From the NCBI GenBank assembly GCA_019509685.1, contig JAEKLU010000227.1:1-18021 (forward strand): DNA of 18,021 nt. Direction: 5' to 3'. The DNA comes from Mesorhizobium sp. (GTDB lineage Bacteria > Pseudomonadota > Alphaproteobacteria > Rhizobiales > Rhizobiaceae). Positions 8,326-15,566 of this stretch are shown here, in pieces; within the stretch, counting starts at the first letter, position 1; the number at the start of each line of letters is the position of its first letter. Under the pieces are notes generated by a model. It did no database searches. It was not told where the DNA came from and saw only the letters and a list, made by a program, of their open reading frames with translations. Both the position numbers and the translations under genes were made by a program.

Positions 8326-8372
8326 GCATGATCCCGAAAAGTGGACCCCGGTTTTCGGACAAGATCATGCTC
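8324..8372. repeat. Rhizobial-style interspersed palindrome (xylH-xylG gap)
   Basis: Outer arms GAGCATGATC (8324-8333) and GATCATGCTC (8363-8372) and inner arms CCGAAAA (8334-8340) and TTTTCGG (8352-8358) form a two-part hairpin. It starts inside the xylH stop codon. The core AAAAGTG...CGGTTTT is shared with a second element at 11032-11074, and I recognise it as a style common in rhizobial intergenic regions. A hairpin here could influence mRNA stability between xylH and xylG. Confidence 0.8.
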
Positions 8373-8402
8373 GAGCATAATTTTTAGGGAGGAGAACGTC
8401 TT

Positions 8403-9180
<778 letters not shown>

Positions 9181-9203
<23 letters not shown>

Positions 9204-9271
9204 CGAGCTGAAGACAGCCGCATTAGCGAGCTGAAGGCAGCCGCATTACCGAGCTGAAGACGGCCGCATAA
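9181..9271. repeat. Tandem repeat, three 23-bp units plus a degenerate copy in xylG
   Basis: Units at 9203-9225, 9226-9248 and 9249-9271 differ from each other at only a few positions (core GAGCTGAAG followed by CCGCAT). The last 22 bases of the preceding stretch, 9181-9202, which encode the XylG C-terminus, are a diverged copy of the same unit. The array therefore seems to have grown from the 3' end of xylG. Each unit carries an in-frame stop-like TAG, TTA or TAA near its border. No function is apparent. Confidence 0.85.
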
Positions 9272-9326
9272 CGATAAGTTAGCCGGCTACTTTTAAGCGA
9301 GATGATAGGCCAGGCGCCGCGATGGT

Positions 9327-11015
9327 TTGACCCCGCCATTGTGTTGTCGGCCGGACTTGCCCATAAAGGCCCGACCTTTCTGGACTCGGCTGTTGAAAAG
9401 ATTCTTCCCTATCGTCGCATTCATCGCCGTCGCGCTGATCAGCCTCACGATGGCGGGGTTTGCCTATTTCGCGACACAGGAAGCGGCGCGGATCAAGTTC
9501 GAGGGCACCGCCGATGACGCGCTCAATCGCATCGAAAGCCGCATCGACCTGCATCTGTCGCTGCTGCGTTCGACGCAGGCGCTGTTCGATGCCCGCAATG
9601 GCGATATCACGCGCGGCGAATTCAAGGCCTTCTTCACCGCGCTCGATATCGAAGACAATTTCGCGGGCCTGCGCGGCATCGGCTTCCTCAGGCTCGCCAA
9701 GACCGGCGACGAGGCGGCGGTCGAACGCGACATCCTGCACGACCATGGCTCCGCCCACCCGATCTTTCCCGCCACAACCGAGCAATGGCGCACGCCGATC
9801 GTGCTGTTCGAGCCGCTCGACACGTCCAACCAGTCGATCATCGGCTTTGACATGTTCAGCGAGCCGGTTCGGCGGGCGGCGATCGAAAAGGCAATGGGCG
9901 ACGACCAGCAGCATGCGAGCGGCCTGGTCCAGCTTGGCCAGGGCGTCGGCGTGACGCAGACTTTCACGGGGTTCCTGGTTTTCGTGCGGCTGAACGTGGA
10001 GACCGCTCCCGACGTCATCAACGCAAGCCGCTCCTCCACCGCCGGCTTTCTTTATGCTGCGTTCCGGGCCAGCGACCTGTTCCAGGTCGCGCTCAGCCGA
10101 TCACCCCTGCTGCCGGTCAATGTCGAGGTTTATGACGGCAAACCAGAGGCGGGTAAGCTGCTGTTCCGGTCGGAGGCACCACCGGTCGAAGCCATCGGCG
10201 GAAAGCTTGTGGCGCGGCGCGATATTGTCGTGGCCGGTCGGCCGTGGACCCTGCTTTTCCGGCCAACAAGCGCCTTCTCTGCGCCGTCCTCGCGCTTCAT
10301 CCCTGTGATGCTCGGGCTGCTGGGCCTGCTGCTTGCTGGCACCATCGCCCTGGTGGCGCGCTATCAGGAGCGCGCCTATGACGCAAAATCGGCGCTGCAC
10401 GAGGCGACCGAGAAGAGCCTGCTGGAAAAGGACCTGATCCTGCAGGAGATGAAGCATCGTATCAAGAATTCGATCACGCGCGTGCTGGCGATCGCGCGCC
10501 AGACGGCCTCCCATGCCACCGATGTGAAGGAGTTTTCAGCGTCATTCTCGGCGCGTCTCCAGGCGATGGCGGCCTCGCAGGACATGCTGACGCGCTCGCG
10601 CTGGCAGAAGGCGGACCTGGGCGATCTGCTGCGCATCGAGCTCGGGCAGGTGTTCGGCAAGGATCTTCCAGAAGGGGTATTGTCCGGGGCGCAGGTACTG
10701 CTCGACGAGACGACGACGCAGGCGCTCGGACTGACCTTCCATGAGTTGGCGACGAACGCGCTGAAATACGGCGAGGCCGGCAACGCCGTCGGTGCGCTCA
10801 AGGTGGACTGGCGGGTTGAAGGCCGGGACAAAGAGCGCCTATTGGTGCTCAACTGGCGCGAGGCAGGGCAGAAAAACCTTGAGGCGCCGACCAAGACCGG
10901 TTTCGGCACCAAGCTGATCGACCTCAACGTCACGCGCGAATTGCGCGGCACGATCAAGCGCGATTTTCAGGCCGACGGGCTGACAGTGGAGATCAGAATT
11001 CCGCTGAGCGGCTGA
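9327..11015 (+). CDS. Membrane CHASE-domain HWE-family histidine kinase
   Basis: A sensor kinase of up to 562 residues. Membrane helix 1 is at about 27-49. A periplasmic CHASE-type ligand-binding region follows at about 60-310 (RSTQALFDARNGDITRGEF...GLRGIGFL), and helix 2 is at about 324-345. The HWE core comes next: His377 in MKHRIKNS, N-box HELATNALKYG (472-482), the W-x-E triplet WRE (510-512) and glycine box TGFGTKLI (524-531). There is no ATG before the first helix. The frame opens at 9309 and offers TTG at 9327, 9339, 9357 and 9393. The last would give a compact signal anchor (KRFFPIVAF...), but no start has a convincing ribosome site. No partner regulator is adjacent. The ligand is unknown. 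Confidence 0.85.
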   Translation: MTPPLCCRPDLPIKARPFWTRLLKRFFPIVAFIAVALISLTMAGFAYFATQEAARIKFEGTADDALNRIESRIDLHLSLLRSTQALFDARNGDITRGEFKAFFTALDIEDNFAGLRGIGFLRLAKTGDEAAVERDILHDHGSAHPIFPATTEQWRTPIVLFEPLDTSNQSIIGFDMFSEPVRRAAIEKAMGDDQQHASGLVQLGQGVGVTQTFTGFLVFVRLNVETAPDVINASRSSTAGFLYAAFRASDLFQVALSRSPLLPVNVEVYDGKPEAGKLLFRSEAPPVEAIGGKLVARRDIVVAGRPWTLLFRPTSAFSAPSSRFIPVMLGLLGLLLAGTIALVARYQERAYDAKSALHEATEKSLLEKDLILQEMKHRIKNSITRVLAIARQTASHATDVKEFSASFSARLQAMAASQDMLTRSRWQKADLGDLLRIELGQVFGKDLPEGVLSGAQVLLDETTTQALGLTFHELATNALKYGEAGNAVGALKVDWRVEGRDKERLLVLNWREAGQKNLEAPTKTGFGTKLIDLNVTRELRGTIKRDFQADGLTVEIRIPLSG

Positions 11016-11031
11016 GCTCTAACTCTTTGAC

Positions 11032-11074
11032 GCAATTCTGGACGGAAAACCGATCACACTTTTCCTGGAATTGC
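11032..11074. repeat. Rhizobial-style interspersed palindrome (second copy)
   Basis: Arms GCAATTC (11032-11038) and GAATTGC (11068-11074) enclose GGAAAACCG and CTTTTCC. Read on the minus strand it contains GAAAAGTG...CGGTTTTC, the same core as the element at 8324-8372. It lies just after the CHASE kinase gene. Confidence 0.65.
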
Positions 11075-11117
11075 TCTGGAGAACCCGATGGTGGGCGAAA
11101 AGGCTCGAATCAAAAGG

Positions 11118-11154
11118 AAAGGCTCGAGGGTCGGCAACCGTCCCTCGAGCCTTT
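11118..11154 (-). terminator. Terminator of the glycine-zipper lipoprotein gene, possibly bidirectional
   Basis: A perfect 13-bp inverted repeat (11118-11130 with 11142-11154) with an 11-base loop. On the minus strand it is followed by the T-rich stretch CCTTTTG. It lies 12 bases beyond the lipoprotein stop codon. Being between convergent genes, it may also stop transcripts from the CHASE kinase gene. Confidence 0.85.
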
Positions 11155-11166
11155 CCCGATGCTGAA

Positions 11167-11412
11167 TTAATTGCAGCGAGCCCAGTGGATCGTACCGTCA
11201 CGGCGGCGATACTTGCAGCGGCCAGTCTGCACGTTACGGTACAACAAACCAGAGCCGGCTCCGACAGCCGCGCCGACCAGCGCACCCTTGCCGCCGCCGA
11301 CCAGGCCGCCGATGCCGGCGCCGATCAGGCCGCCGCCGACGACGTCCTGCTCGGTGCTGGTGCAGCCGCTGACAGCGACCACGGCAACCATCGCAATCAT
11401 CATTTTCCGCAT
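11167..11412 (-). CDS. Small glycine-zipper outer-membrane-type lipoprotein
   Basis: A lipoprotein precursor of 81 residues. It has a short basic N-region (MRKMM), a hydrophobic stretch and the lipobox VSGC with Cys17 as the lipidation site. The mature part has a glycine-zipper segment at about 25-56 (GGGLIGAGIGGLVGGG...), expected to insert in or lie on a membrane, and a basic C-terminus with two cysteines (Cys66, Cys80). The frame is open to 11457, but the ATG at 11412 is chosen because it starts the signal peptide and has AGGAG upstream. Such proteins are often stress-linked envelope components (17-kDa antigen or Rick_17kDa-like). No EcfG-type promoter is seen upstream, unlike several neighbours. 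Confidence 0.85.
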   Translation of the reverse strand: MRKMMIAMVAVVAVSGCTSTEQDVVGGGLIGAGIGGLVGGGKGALVGAAVGAGSGLLYRNVQTGRCKYRRRDGTIHWARCN

Positions 11413-11495
11413 AGAATTGCTCCTCACTTTTGTCCTCACTTTTGGCAACGCCAGCAACCATTTAGCATGAAAAAGCGGCCTTTGCCCAACCTATC

Positions 11496-11822
11496 TTATT
11501 GTTGACTAAGATAGTCTTTTTCGGGGCGCATGCTTGCAGAAGCGAGCAGCGTTCCGGAAACCTCAAGCGACGCGTCGAGCATGCCATCTGGCCGCACGTT
11601 CCAGACGATCTGGTCGTAGTCGTCTTCAAGCGCGGGGTCGACAGCAAGGCACTCGCCCACGATGCGGGGCGCCCGACCTTGCAGATCGCCCAGCGCGAAG
11701 GGTCTTTCGGCTGTGCAGGCTTCCTGGGTCTCGAAGACGCTCACAGGCACGTTGAGCTCGCGACAATCGGTCATGGCATTTGAGCAGCCGACGACAAACA
11801 GCAGTGCGGCGATATGTTCCAT
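11496..11822 (-). CDS. Hypothetical lipoprotein-like small protein
   Basis: 108 residues, family not recognised. The N-terminus is a short hydrophobic stretch ending in VVGC (Cys13), which resembles a lipobox, but the basic residues usually found in front of a signal peptide are missing. The rest is soluble and acidic, with Cys20, Cys36 and Cys58 available for disulfides. This suggests an exported protein. The start at 11822 has GAGAGGA eight bases upstream. A stress sigma-factor-type promoter (11847-11872) directly precedes it, so it is probably induced by general stress. No homologous domain can be named from the sequence. Confidence 0.7.
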   Translation of the reverse strand: MEHIAALLFVVGCSNAMTDCRELNVPVSVFETQEACTAERPFALGDLQGRAPRIVGECLAVDPALEDDYDQIVWNVRPDGMLDASLEVSGTLLASASMRPEKDYLSQQ

Positions 11823-11846
11823 GGCGGCAGTCCTCTCGCCGCCAAC

Positions 11847-11872
11847 AACGAGCCGTGCCTGCTAAAAGTTCC
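11847..11872 (-). promoter_or_regulatory. EcfG-type promoter for the 108-residue lipoprotein-like gene
   Basis: On the minus strand GGAAC (11872-11868), 17 bases, then CGTT (11850-11847). The start codon is about 25 bases beyond the -10. Spacing 17 is the longer of the two spacings known for this sigma family. The match is exact in both boxes. Confidence 0.7.
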
Positions 11873-11912
11873 TCTGCCGAACTTTAGTCGAAGCAAAGCA
11901 GGATAGCAGGGA

Positions 11913-12083
11913 TCAAAACAGCTGCCAGACGGCCGTCAGCGCTACGGCCGCAAGAAGCGCCACCGCGGCCAGACGAAGCGAAAGATAGGATGATCGCGGC
12001 GCCGGCGGTGGCTCGGGATCCTGGAAGCCGCTCATCGAGACGCGGGCAGCCTGCTCCAGCCTGTTCATGTCGGCAACCATCAT
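11913..12083 (-). CDS. Small single-pass membrane protein
   Basis: 56 residues, family not recognised. The first half is polar, with a Pro-rich segment (PEPPPAP at about 23-29). The C-terminus is a single membrane helix (about 37-55, LRLAAVALLAAVALTAVW), so it is probably tail-anchored with the N-terminus in the cytoplasm. The frame is open to a TTG at 12209. The ATG at 12083 (or the next codon) is preferred because it follows a GGGAG site at a suitable distance. It is 130 bases downstream of the PAS-HWE kinase gene on the same strand and may share its transcript. Confidence 0.55.
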   Translation of the reverse strand: MMVADMNRLEQAARVSMSGFQDPEPPPAPRSSYLSLRLAAVALLAAVALTAVWQLF

Positions 12084-12213
12084 CTTCAGTCTCCCAGGTC
12101 GCGCAGCGGGGCGCGGATGGGTTTCCGGCGCATCGTTGTTAGCCGGGAACATAGGATCGGACTTTATGGTGAACAGCCGGTTAAAGGCCTTCGCCGGCAA
12201 GCCTGGCAAGGGA

Positions 12214-13263
12214 TCAATCGGTCTCGAAATTGCCGCGTGGGACGGTCAGGCGATACTGCAGACGGCTTGCGCCGATTTCGAGCGTCGCGGAGCCATTCAG
12301 CGATAGCGGCACGACCCGCTCCAGCGCCACGCTGCCAAAGCGCTTTTCGTGGGGTGACGTGTCGCCGATCGCCTCGGTCCAGGTCAGCAAAAGGCTGGGC
12401 GAAATCACGCCATCGGCCTCAAGCTTCGCGCTGACCTCGACATGGCCATCGGGCTGTGACAGCGCCCCGTAGGCCACGGAGTTCACGGCCAACTCATGCA
12501 TCGCCAGACCGACATGCAAGGCGGCGTTGGGATTGAGATAGGGATTTTCGCCGGCAAGCCGCAGGCTGCGCGCCGGGTCGCTGCTATAGCGACCGACCTG
12601 ACCGGATACGAGTTCCTGGAACGCTGCTCCCCGCCAGTTGGAAGAAGTGACGAGATCCTGCGAGGATGCCAGCGACTGCAGCCGACCTCGAAACCGCGCC
12701 AGGAACTCATCGAGCGTTTCGGTGTAGCGTCCAGTCTGGGTGGCAATGCTTTGGATGATCGCCAGCAGATTCTTCGACCGGTGGCTGACTTCGCGCAGCA
12801 AGGTCTTGAGTGTCTGCTCGCGGCGCTTCTGCTCCGTCGTCTCGACCATGGTGGTGACAACGCCAAGCACGTCTCCCGCATCGCCGCGATCGGCGTCGAC
12901 CCATAGCTGGAACCAGCGCACGCCATGGCTGCCTGGAATGCTGAGTTCGAGCTGCTCGGCATTGCCGGATTCGACCACCTGGCGTTTGACGGCGCTTATG
13001 CGTTGGAACTGCGCCGGCGCAAGCAGGTCGTCGCGGTCGGCGGTTTCGGCCGCCCAGGGCGCGCGCATGTTGCGCGCCCAGACAGTCTTCAACTCCCGGT
13101 CCTGATAGAGAACGGAAATTCCAGCGTTGTGAAGCGCATGAAGCAACGCCCGTCCGACTTGCATTCCATTTTCAGCCGGATGCATTGCGATGACGTCGCC
13201 GTCGGGGACGGTGTCGCCATCCTTCTTTTCGGATTCATCTTCCTTTGAGGCCTTGGAACGCAT
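12214..13263 (-). CDS. Soluble PAS-HWE histidine kinase, candidate general-stress kinase
   Basis: A cytoplasmic sensor kinase of 349 residues. A charged N-terminus is followed by a PAS-like sensor region (about 40-145, ISVLYQDRELKTVWARN... to VVTTMVETTEQKR). The HWE core follows: phospho-acceptor His161 in EVSHRSKNLLAIIQSIA, N-box HELAVNSVAYGA (256-267) and W-x-E as WTE (295-297). The glycine-rich ATP lid is short (KRFGSVAL). The frame extends upstream to 13383, but the ATG at 13263 follows AGGAAG and sits just downstream of an EcfG-type promoter. HWE/HisKA_2 kinases are the usual phospho-donors of PhyR, whose gene is nearby. Direct control of PhyR is inferred. Confidence 0.87.
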   Translation of the reverse strand: MRSKASKEDESEKKDGDTVPDGDVIAMHPAENGMQVGRALLHALHNAGISVLYQDRELKTVWARNMRAPWAAETADRDDLLAPAQFQRISAVKRQVVESGNAEQLELSIPGSHGVRWFQLWVDADRGDAGDVLGVVTTMVETTEQKRREQTLKTLLREVSHRSKNLLAIIQSIATQTGRYTETLDEFLARFRGRLQSLASSQDLVTSSNWRGAAFQELVSGQVGRYSSDPARSLRLAGENPYLNPNAALHVGLAMHELAVNSVAYGALSQPDGHVEVSAKLEADGVISPSLLLTWTEAIGDTSPHEKRFGSVALERVVPLSLNGSATLEIGASRLQYRLTVPRGNFETD

Positions 13264-13288
13264 CGAACACTTCCTGCACTCAGGCTGG

Positions 13289-13313
13289 AACGGCTCTCTC
13301 CAGAAGAAGTTCC
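13289..13313 (-). promoter_or_regulatory. EcfG-type promoter for the PAS-HWE kinase gene
   Basis: Minus strand GGAAC (13313-13309), 16 bases, CGTT (13292-13289). The kinase start at 13263 lies 26 bases past the -10 box. It also helps fix the start codon, because the longer frame would begin upstream of the predicted transcript start. Confidence 0.8.
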
Positions 13314-13347
13314 TGATCCGGTTCGACGGCTCGGAATTGCAAGCCCT

Positions 13348-13409
13348 AAAAACGGTCCGCCGGACGGCGCCCTTTTGAGGCACCGCCCGGCGGTGGCTGG
13401 AAACCGTTT
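13348..13409 (-). terminator. Probable terminator of the DUF1328 gene
   Basis: Nested inverted repeats: AAACGGT (13350-13356) with ACCGTTT (13403-13409), and CCGCCGG with CCGGCGG inside. On the minus strand the structure ends in ACCGTTTTT. It lies between the DUF1328 stop and the promoter of the next minus-strand gene, so it would insulate the two. The loop is long, so the call is moderate. Confidence 0.5.
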
Positions 13410-13443
13410 GAGGGGTGCGGCTTCCAGTGTTCGATGTCTGATG

Positions 13444-13608
13444 TCAGGCTCTCCTGAAGAGGCCGGCGATCAGAGAGATGACCAGGAAGGCCAGGAAGAT
13501 GAAGAACAATATCTGCGCGATGCCGGCCGAGGTGCCGGCTATGCCGCCGAAGCCAAGCGCGCCGGCAATGATCGCGACTACGAGAAATACGAGCGCCCAG
13601 TACAGCAT
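13444..13608 (-). CDS. DUF1328 (YtjA-family) small membrane protein
   Basis: 54 residues, nearly all hydrophobic: [20 protein letters not shown], a [10 protein letters not shown] turn, a second helix ([17 protein letters not shown]) and a basic RR end. Two membrane helices with the glycine-rich turn are the hallmark of the DUF1328 family, which recurs in stress-induced gene sets of alphaproteobacteria. The ATG at 13608 follows AGGAGA at good spacing. The frame is open upstream, but that part is not DUF1328. An EcfG-type promoter lies 30 bases upstream. The molecular role is unknown. Confidence 0.92.
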   Translation of the reverse strand: MLYWALVFLVVAIIAGALGFGGIAGTSAGIAQILFFIFLAFLVISLIAGLFRRA

Positions 13609-13637
13609 GATGCGTCTCCTTCTTCTGTCCGGAAAAG

Positions 13638-13662
13638 AACGTGGCTCGGTGGCGTTTGTTCC
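13638..13662 (-). promoter_or_regulatory. EcfG-type promoter for the DUF1328 gene
   Basis: Minus strand GGAAC (13662-13658), 16 bases, CGTT (13641-13638). The DUF1328 ATG at 13608 follows about 30 bases after the -10 box. Both boxes match exactly. Confidence 0.82.
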
Positions 13663-13727
13663 ACCATTCGCCGAAAAAGACGATCCCCCGGAAGCAGGCT
13701 TTTTCAGGGTAGGGCACGCATGACATC

Positions 13728-13750
13728 GTGCGAGGCACAAGGCCTCGCAC
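13728..13750. repeat. Hairpin downstream of phyR
   Basis: A perfect 9-bp stem (13728-13736 with 13742-13750) with a 5-base loop, 30 bases past the phyR stop. There is no T-tract on the minus strand, so it is at best a weak terminator or an mRNA 3'-end stabiliser. It could also be one copy of a dispersed repeat. Confidence 0.5.
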
Positions 13751-13779
13751 CGGATTTTCAACGGTAGTGGCGGCAGCGA

Positions 13780-14574
13780 TCAGGCTGCGGCCTTGGCCTG
13801 CCGATCGAAGAAAAGCGCCTGGCTGATCAGGGCCTTGACCATGTCGGGATTGAACGGCTTGGTCACCAGAAAGGCCGGTTCCGGCCGCTCGCCCGTCAAA
13901 AGGCGCTCGGGGAAGGCGGTGATGAAGATCACCGGCACCGGCGTCGAGGACAGGATCTCGTTCACGGCCTCGATGCCGGAACTGCCATCGGCCAGCTGGA
14001 TGTCGGCCAGAACCATTTTTGGACGCGTCTTGCCGAACATGGCTACCGCTTCGGCGTGCGTGCGCGCGGTGCCGACCACACGGTGACCGAGGCTTTCGAC
14101 CATCTCCTCGATGTCCATGGCAATCAGCGGCTCGTCCTCGATGATCAGGACATCGGTCGCGACCTGGCGGGAAATCTCGTTGCTCGCCTGGGCAAGCAGC
14201 TCGGAGAACTCATCCTCTTCGACATCGAGGATTTCAGCCGCCTCGTCCTCGCTGAAACCCTCGACGGCGACCAGGAGGAAGGCCTGCCGGGGCTGCGGCG
14301 CGATCGCATTGAGATTGGCGGCCGCGCGCTGTTCCCAGGCGGTCTGCGCGTGTTCCTGTGGCACGCGGATGGCCACGGACGTGAACAGCTTGGCGAACAC
14401 CTTATACAGCGCGATGCGGTCACTGGAGGCAGTGGGGAAAATATCGATATCGGCGATGATGGCTTCCAGCATTGCGGCGACCAGCGCGTCACCGCTCTCC
14501 TGGGACCCTGACACGGCGCGCGAGAAGCGGCGCAGGAATGGCAGGTGCGGAGCGATGGTTGCGGACAAACTCAT
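13780..14574 (-). CDS. phyR: General stress response anti-anti-sigma regulator PhyR
   Basis: A 264-residue response regulator of the partner-switch controlling EcfG. Residues 1 to about 137 are a sigma-factor-like domain, with sigma-4-type PRQAFLLVAVEGFSEDEAAEIL at 95-116. Residues 140-260 are the receiver, with Glu146-Asp147, phospho-acceptor Asp191 (LADIQL), Thr219 in FITAFPERLLTG and Lys239 in TKPF. When phosphorylated, the sigma-like domain binds NepR and so frees EcfG. The start at 14574 follows AGGGAGA. It is divergent from nepR-ecfG, each side having its own EcfG-type promoter, which gives positive feedback. All conserved residues are present. Confidence 0.96.
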   Translation of the reverse strand: MSLSATIAPHLPFLRRFSRAVSGSQESGDALVAAMLEAIIADIDIFPTASSDRIALYKVFAKLFTSVAIRVPQEHAQTAWEQRAAANLNAIAPQPRQAFLLVAVEGFSEDEAAEILDVEEDEFSELLAQASNEISRQVATDVLIIEDEPLIAMDIEEMVESLGHRVVGTARTHAEAVAMFGKTRPKMVLADIQLADGSSGIEAVNEILSSTPVPVIFITAFPERLLTGERPEPAFLVTKPFNPDMVKALISQALFFDRQAKAAA

Positions 14575-14642
14575 ATTTTACGTCTCCCTCAGATGACGTT
14601 GTTGCTCTGACAGGCCAGACTGATTGCAAGCCCCTGCAAACC

Positions 14643-14667
14643 AACGCCGGCTTTCAGAAAAAGTTCC
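14643..14667 (-). promoter_or_regulatory. EcfG-type promoter for phyR
   Basis: Minus strand GGAAC (14667-14663), 16 bases, CGTT (14646-14643). The -35 box lies back to back with that of the nepR-ecfG promoter, with nine bases between them. The phyR start is about 70 bases downstream. Confidence 0.88.
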
Positions 14668-14676
14668 GCCGGCTGT

Positions 14677-14701
14677 GGAACTAAATTAGCAGGCGAGCGT
14701 T
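14677..14701 (+). promoter_or_regulatory. EcfG-type promoter for nepR-ecfG
   Basis: Plus strand GGAAC (14677-14681), 16 bases, CGTT (14698-14701). It drives nepR (start near 14794) and ecfG. The 5' leader of about 85 bases is longer than for the other sites in this window. Confidence 0.88.
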
Positions 14702-14793
14702 TCGGGGGTCGGGATGGGCAACCCAGACGAAGGTTCCGCTTGCGTTGTGGTTTGAAGTCGAAGAGCGGTTCGATGCTGGAAACTAGGGCGACT

Positions 14794-14997
14794 ATGAAAG
14801 AAATGTCAAAAGATACCACGGCTGGCGCCGCAAACAGGCACCGGATCGCCGAAGGCAATCCGCTCGGCGCGAATTCAGAAATCGCCCGCAAGCTCAAGCA
14901 ATATTATGACGAACTGGTCTCGGACAATGTGCCGGACCGTTTCGCTCAGTTGCTCAGTCAGCTGGAGCAGACCGAACCTGCCCAGAAAAAGGATTGA
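14794..14997 (+). CDS. nepR: Anti-sigma factor NepR
   Basis: A small anti-sigma factor of about 67 residues that holds EcfG inactive until phospho-PhyR removes it. The core IARKLKQYYDELVSDNVPDRFAQLLSQLE (about 32-60) matches the NepR helix pair; NVPDRF is the usual linker. The N-terminus is polar and probably disordered, as in the family. The start is uncertain: ATG 14794 has AGGG five bases upstream, and ATG 14773 and 14803 are alternatives. The stop is three bases before ecfG, so the two are translationally coupled, which keeps sigma and anti-sigma in balance. Confidence 0.92.
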   Translation: MKEMSKDTTAGAANRHRIAEGNPLGANSEIARKLKQYYDELVSDNVPDRFAQLLSQLEQTEPAQKKD

Positions 14998-15000
14998 GGC

Positions 15001-15549
15001 ATGGCGGTTTCCCAGAGCTTCAAGACCGAGTTGCTCGGCGCGATACCGAGCCTGCGCGCTTTCGCGGTGTCGCTGACCCAGAATGCCGACAAGGCCGACG
15101 ACCTCGTCCAGGAGACGCTGGTCAAGGCCTGGGACAAGCACGAGAGCTTCCAGCCGGGCACCAACCTCAAGGCCTGGCTGTTCACCATCCTGCGCAACGA
15201 ATTCTATTCGCAGATGCGCAAGCGCGGCCGCGAGGTGCAGGACAGCGACGGCATCATGACCGCCCGGCTCGCTGTTCACCCGGCACAGCACGGCCAGCTC
15301 GACCTCAAGGATTTTCGCGGCGCGCTCGAGCAACTGCCCGAGGATCAGCGCGAAGCTATCATCCTGATCGGCGCGTCCGGCTTCTCCTATGAAGAGGCAG
15401 CTGAAATCTGCGGCTGCGCAGTCGGCACGATCAAGAGCCGGGTCAGCCGGGCGCGCAGCAGGCTGCAGGAGATCCTCAAGATTTCGGGGGAGGACGAATT
15501 CGGGCCGGACGCGATTTCGGCGCAGGTGACCGGGTCGAACGCCGCCTGA
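15001..15549 (+). CDS. ecfG: General stress ECF sigma factor EcfG (RpoE-like)
   Basis: An ECF15-type sigma factor of 182 residues. Region 2 (about 14-78) includes NADKADDLVQETLVKAW (28-44) and the promoter-melting stretch NLKAWLFTILRNEFYS. Region 4 (about 115-170) has EDQREAIILIGASGFSYEEAAEI and the helix-turn-helix GCAVGTIKSRVSRARSRL. It recognises GGAAC...CGTT promoters, at least seven of which lie in this window. AAGGA precedes the start. It is co-transcribed with nepR and convergent with a receiver gene that ends 10 bases away. Confidence 0.95.
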   Translation: MAVSQSFKTELLGAIPSLRAFAVSLTQNADKADDLVQETLVKAWDKHESFQPGTNLKAWLFTILRNEFYSQMRKRGREVQDSDGIMTARLAVHPAQHGQLDLKDFRGALEQLPEDQREAIILIGASGFSYEEAAEICGCAVGTIKSRVSRARSRLQEILKISGEDEFGPDAISAQVTGSNAA

Positions 15550-15551
15550 GC

Positions 15552-15566
15552 CGGCCTGTCAGGCCG
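15552..15566. terminator. Short GC hairpin between convergent ecfG and receiver genes
   Basis: CGGCCTG (15552-15558), T, CAGGCCG (15560-15566): a compact palindrome covering the receiver gene stop. No T-tract on either side. It is the only structure in the nine-base gap and may be a weak bidirectional terminator. Confidence 0.25.

Noticed and set aside
12084..12209. N-terminal extension of the small membrane protein to the TTG at 12209
   Set aside because: The extension is of unusual composition, uses a rare start without a ribosome site, and a well-placed GGGAG precedes the ATG pair at 12083.
13287..13311. Plus-strand GGAAC-N16-AGTT overlapping the PAS-HWE kinase promoter
   Set aside because: The -10 lacks the leading CG and no plus-strand gene follows, so it is probably chance symmetry, unlike the site at 16026-16052.
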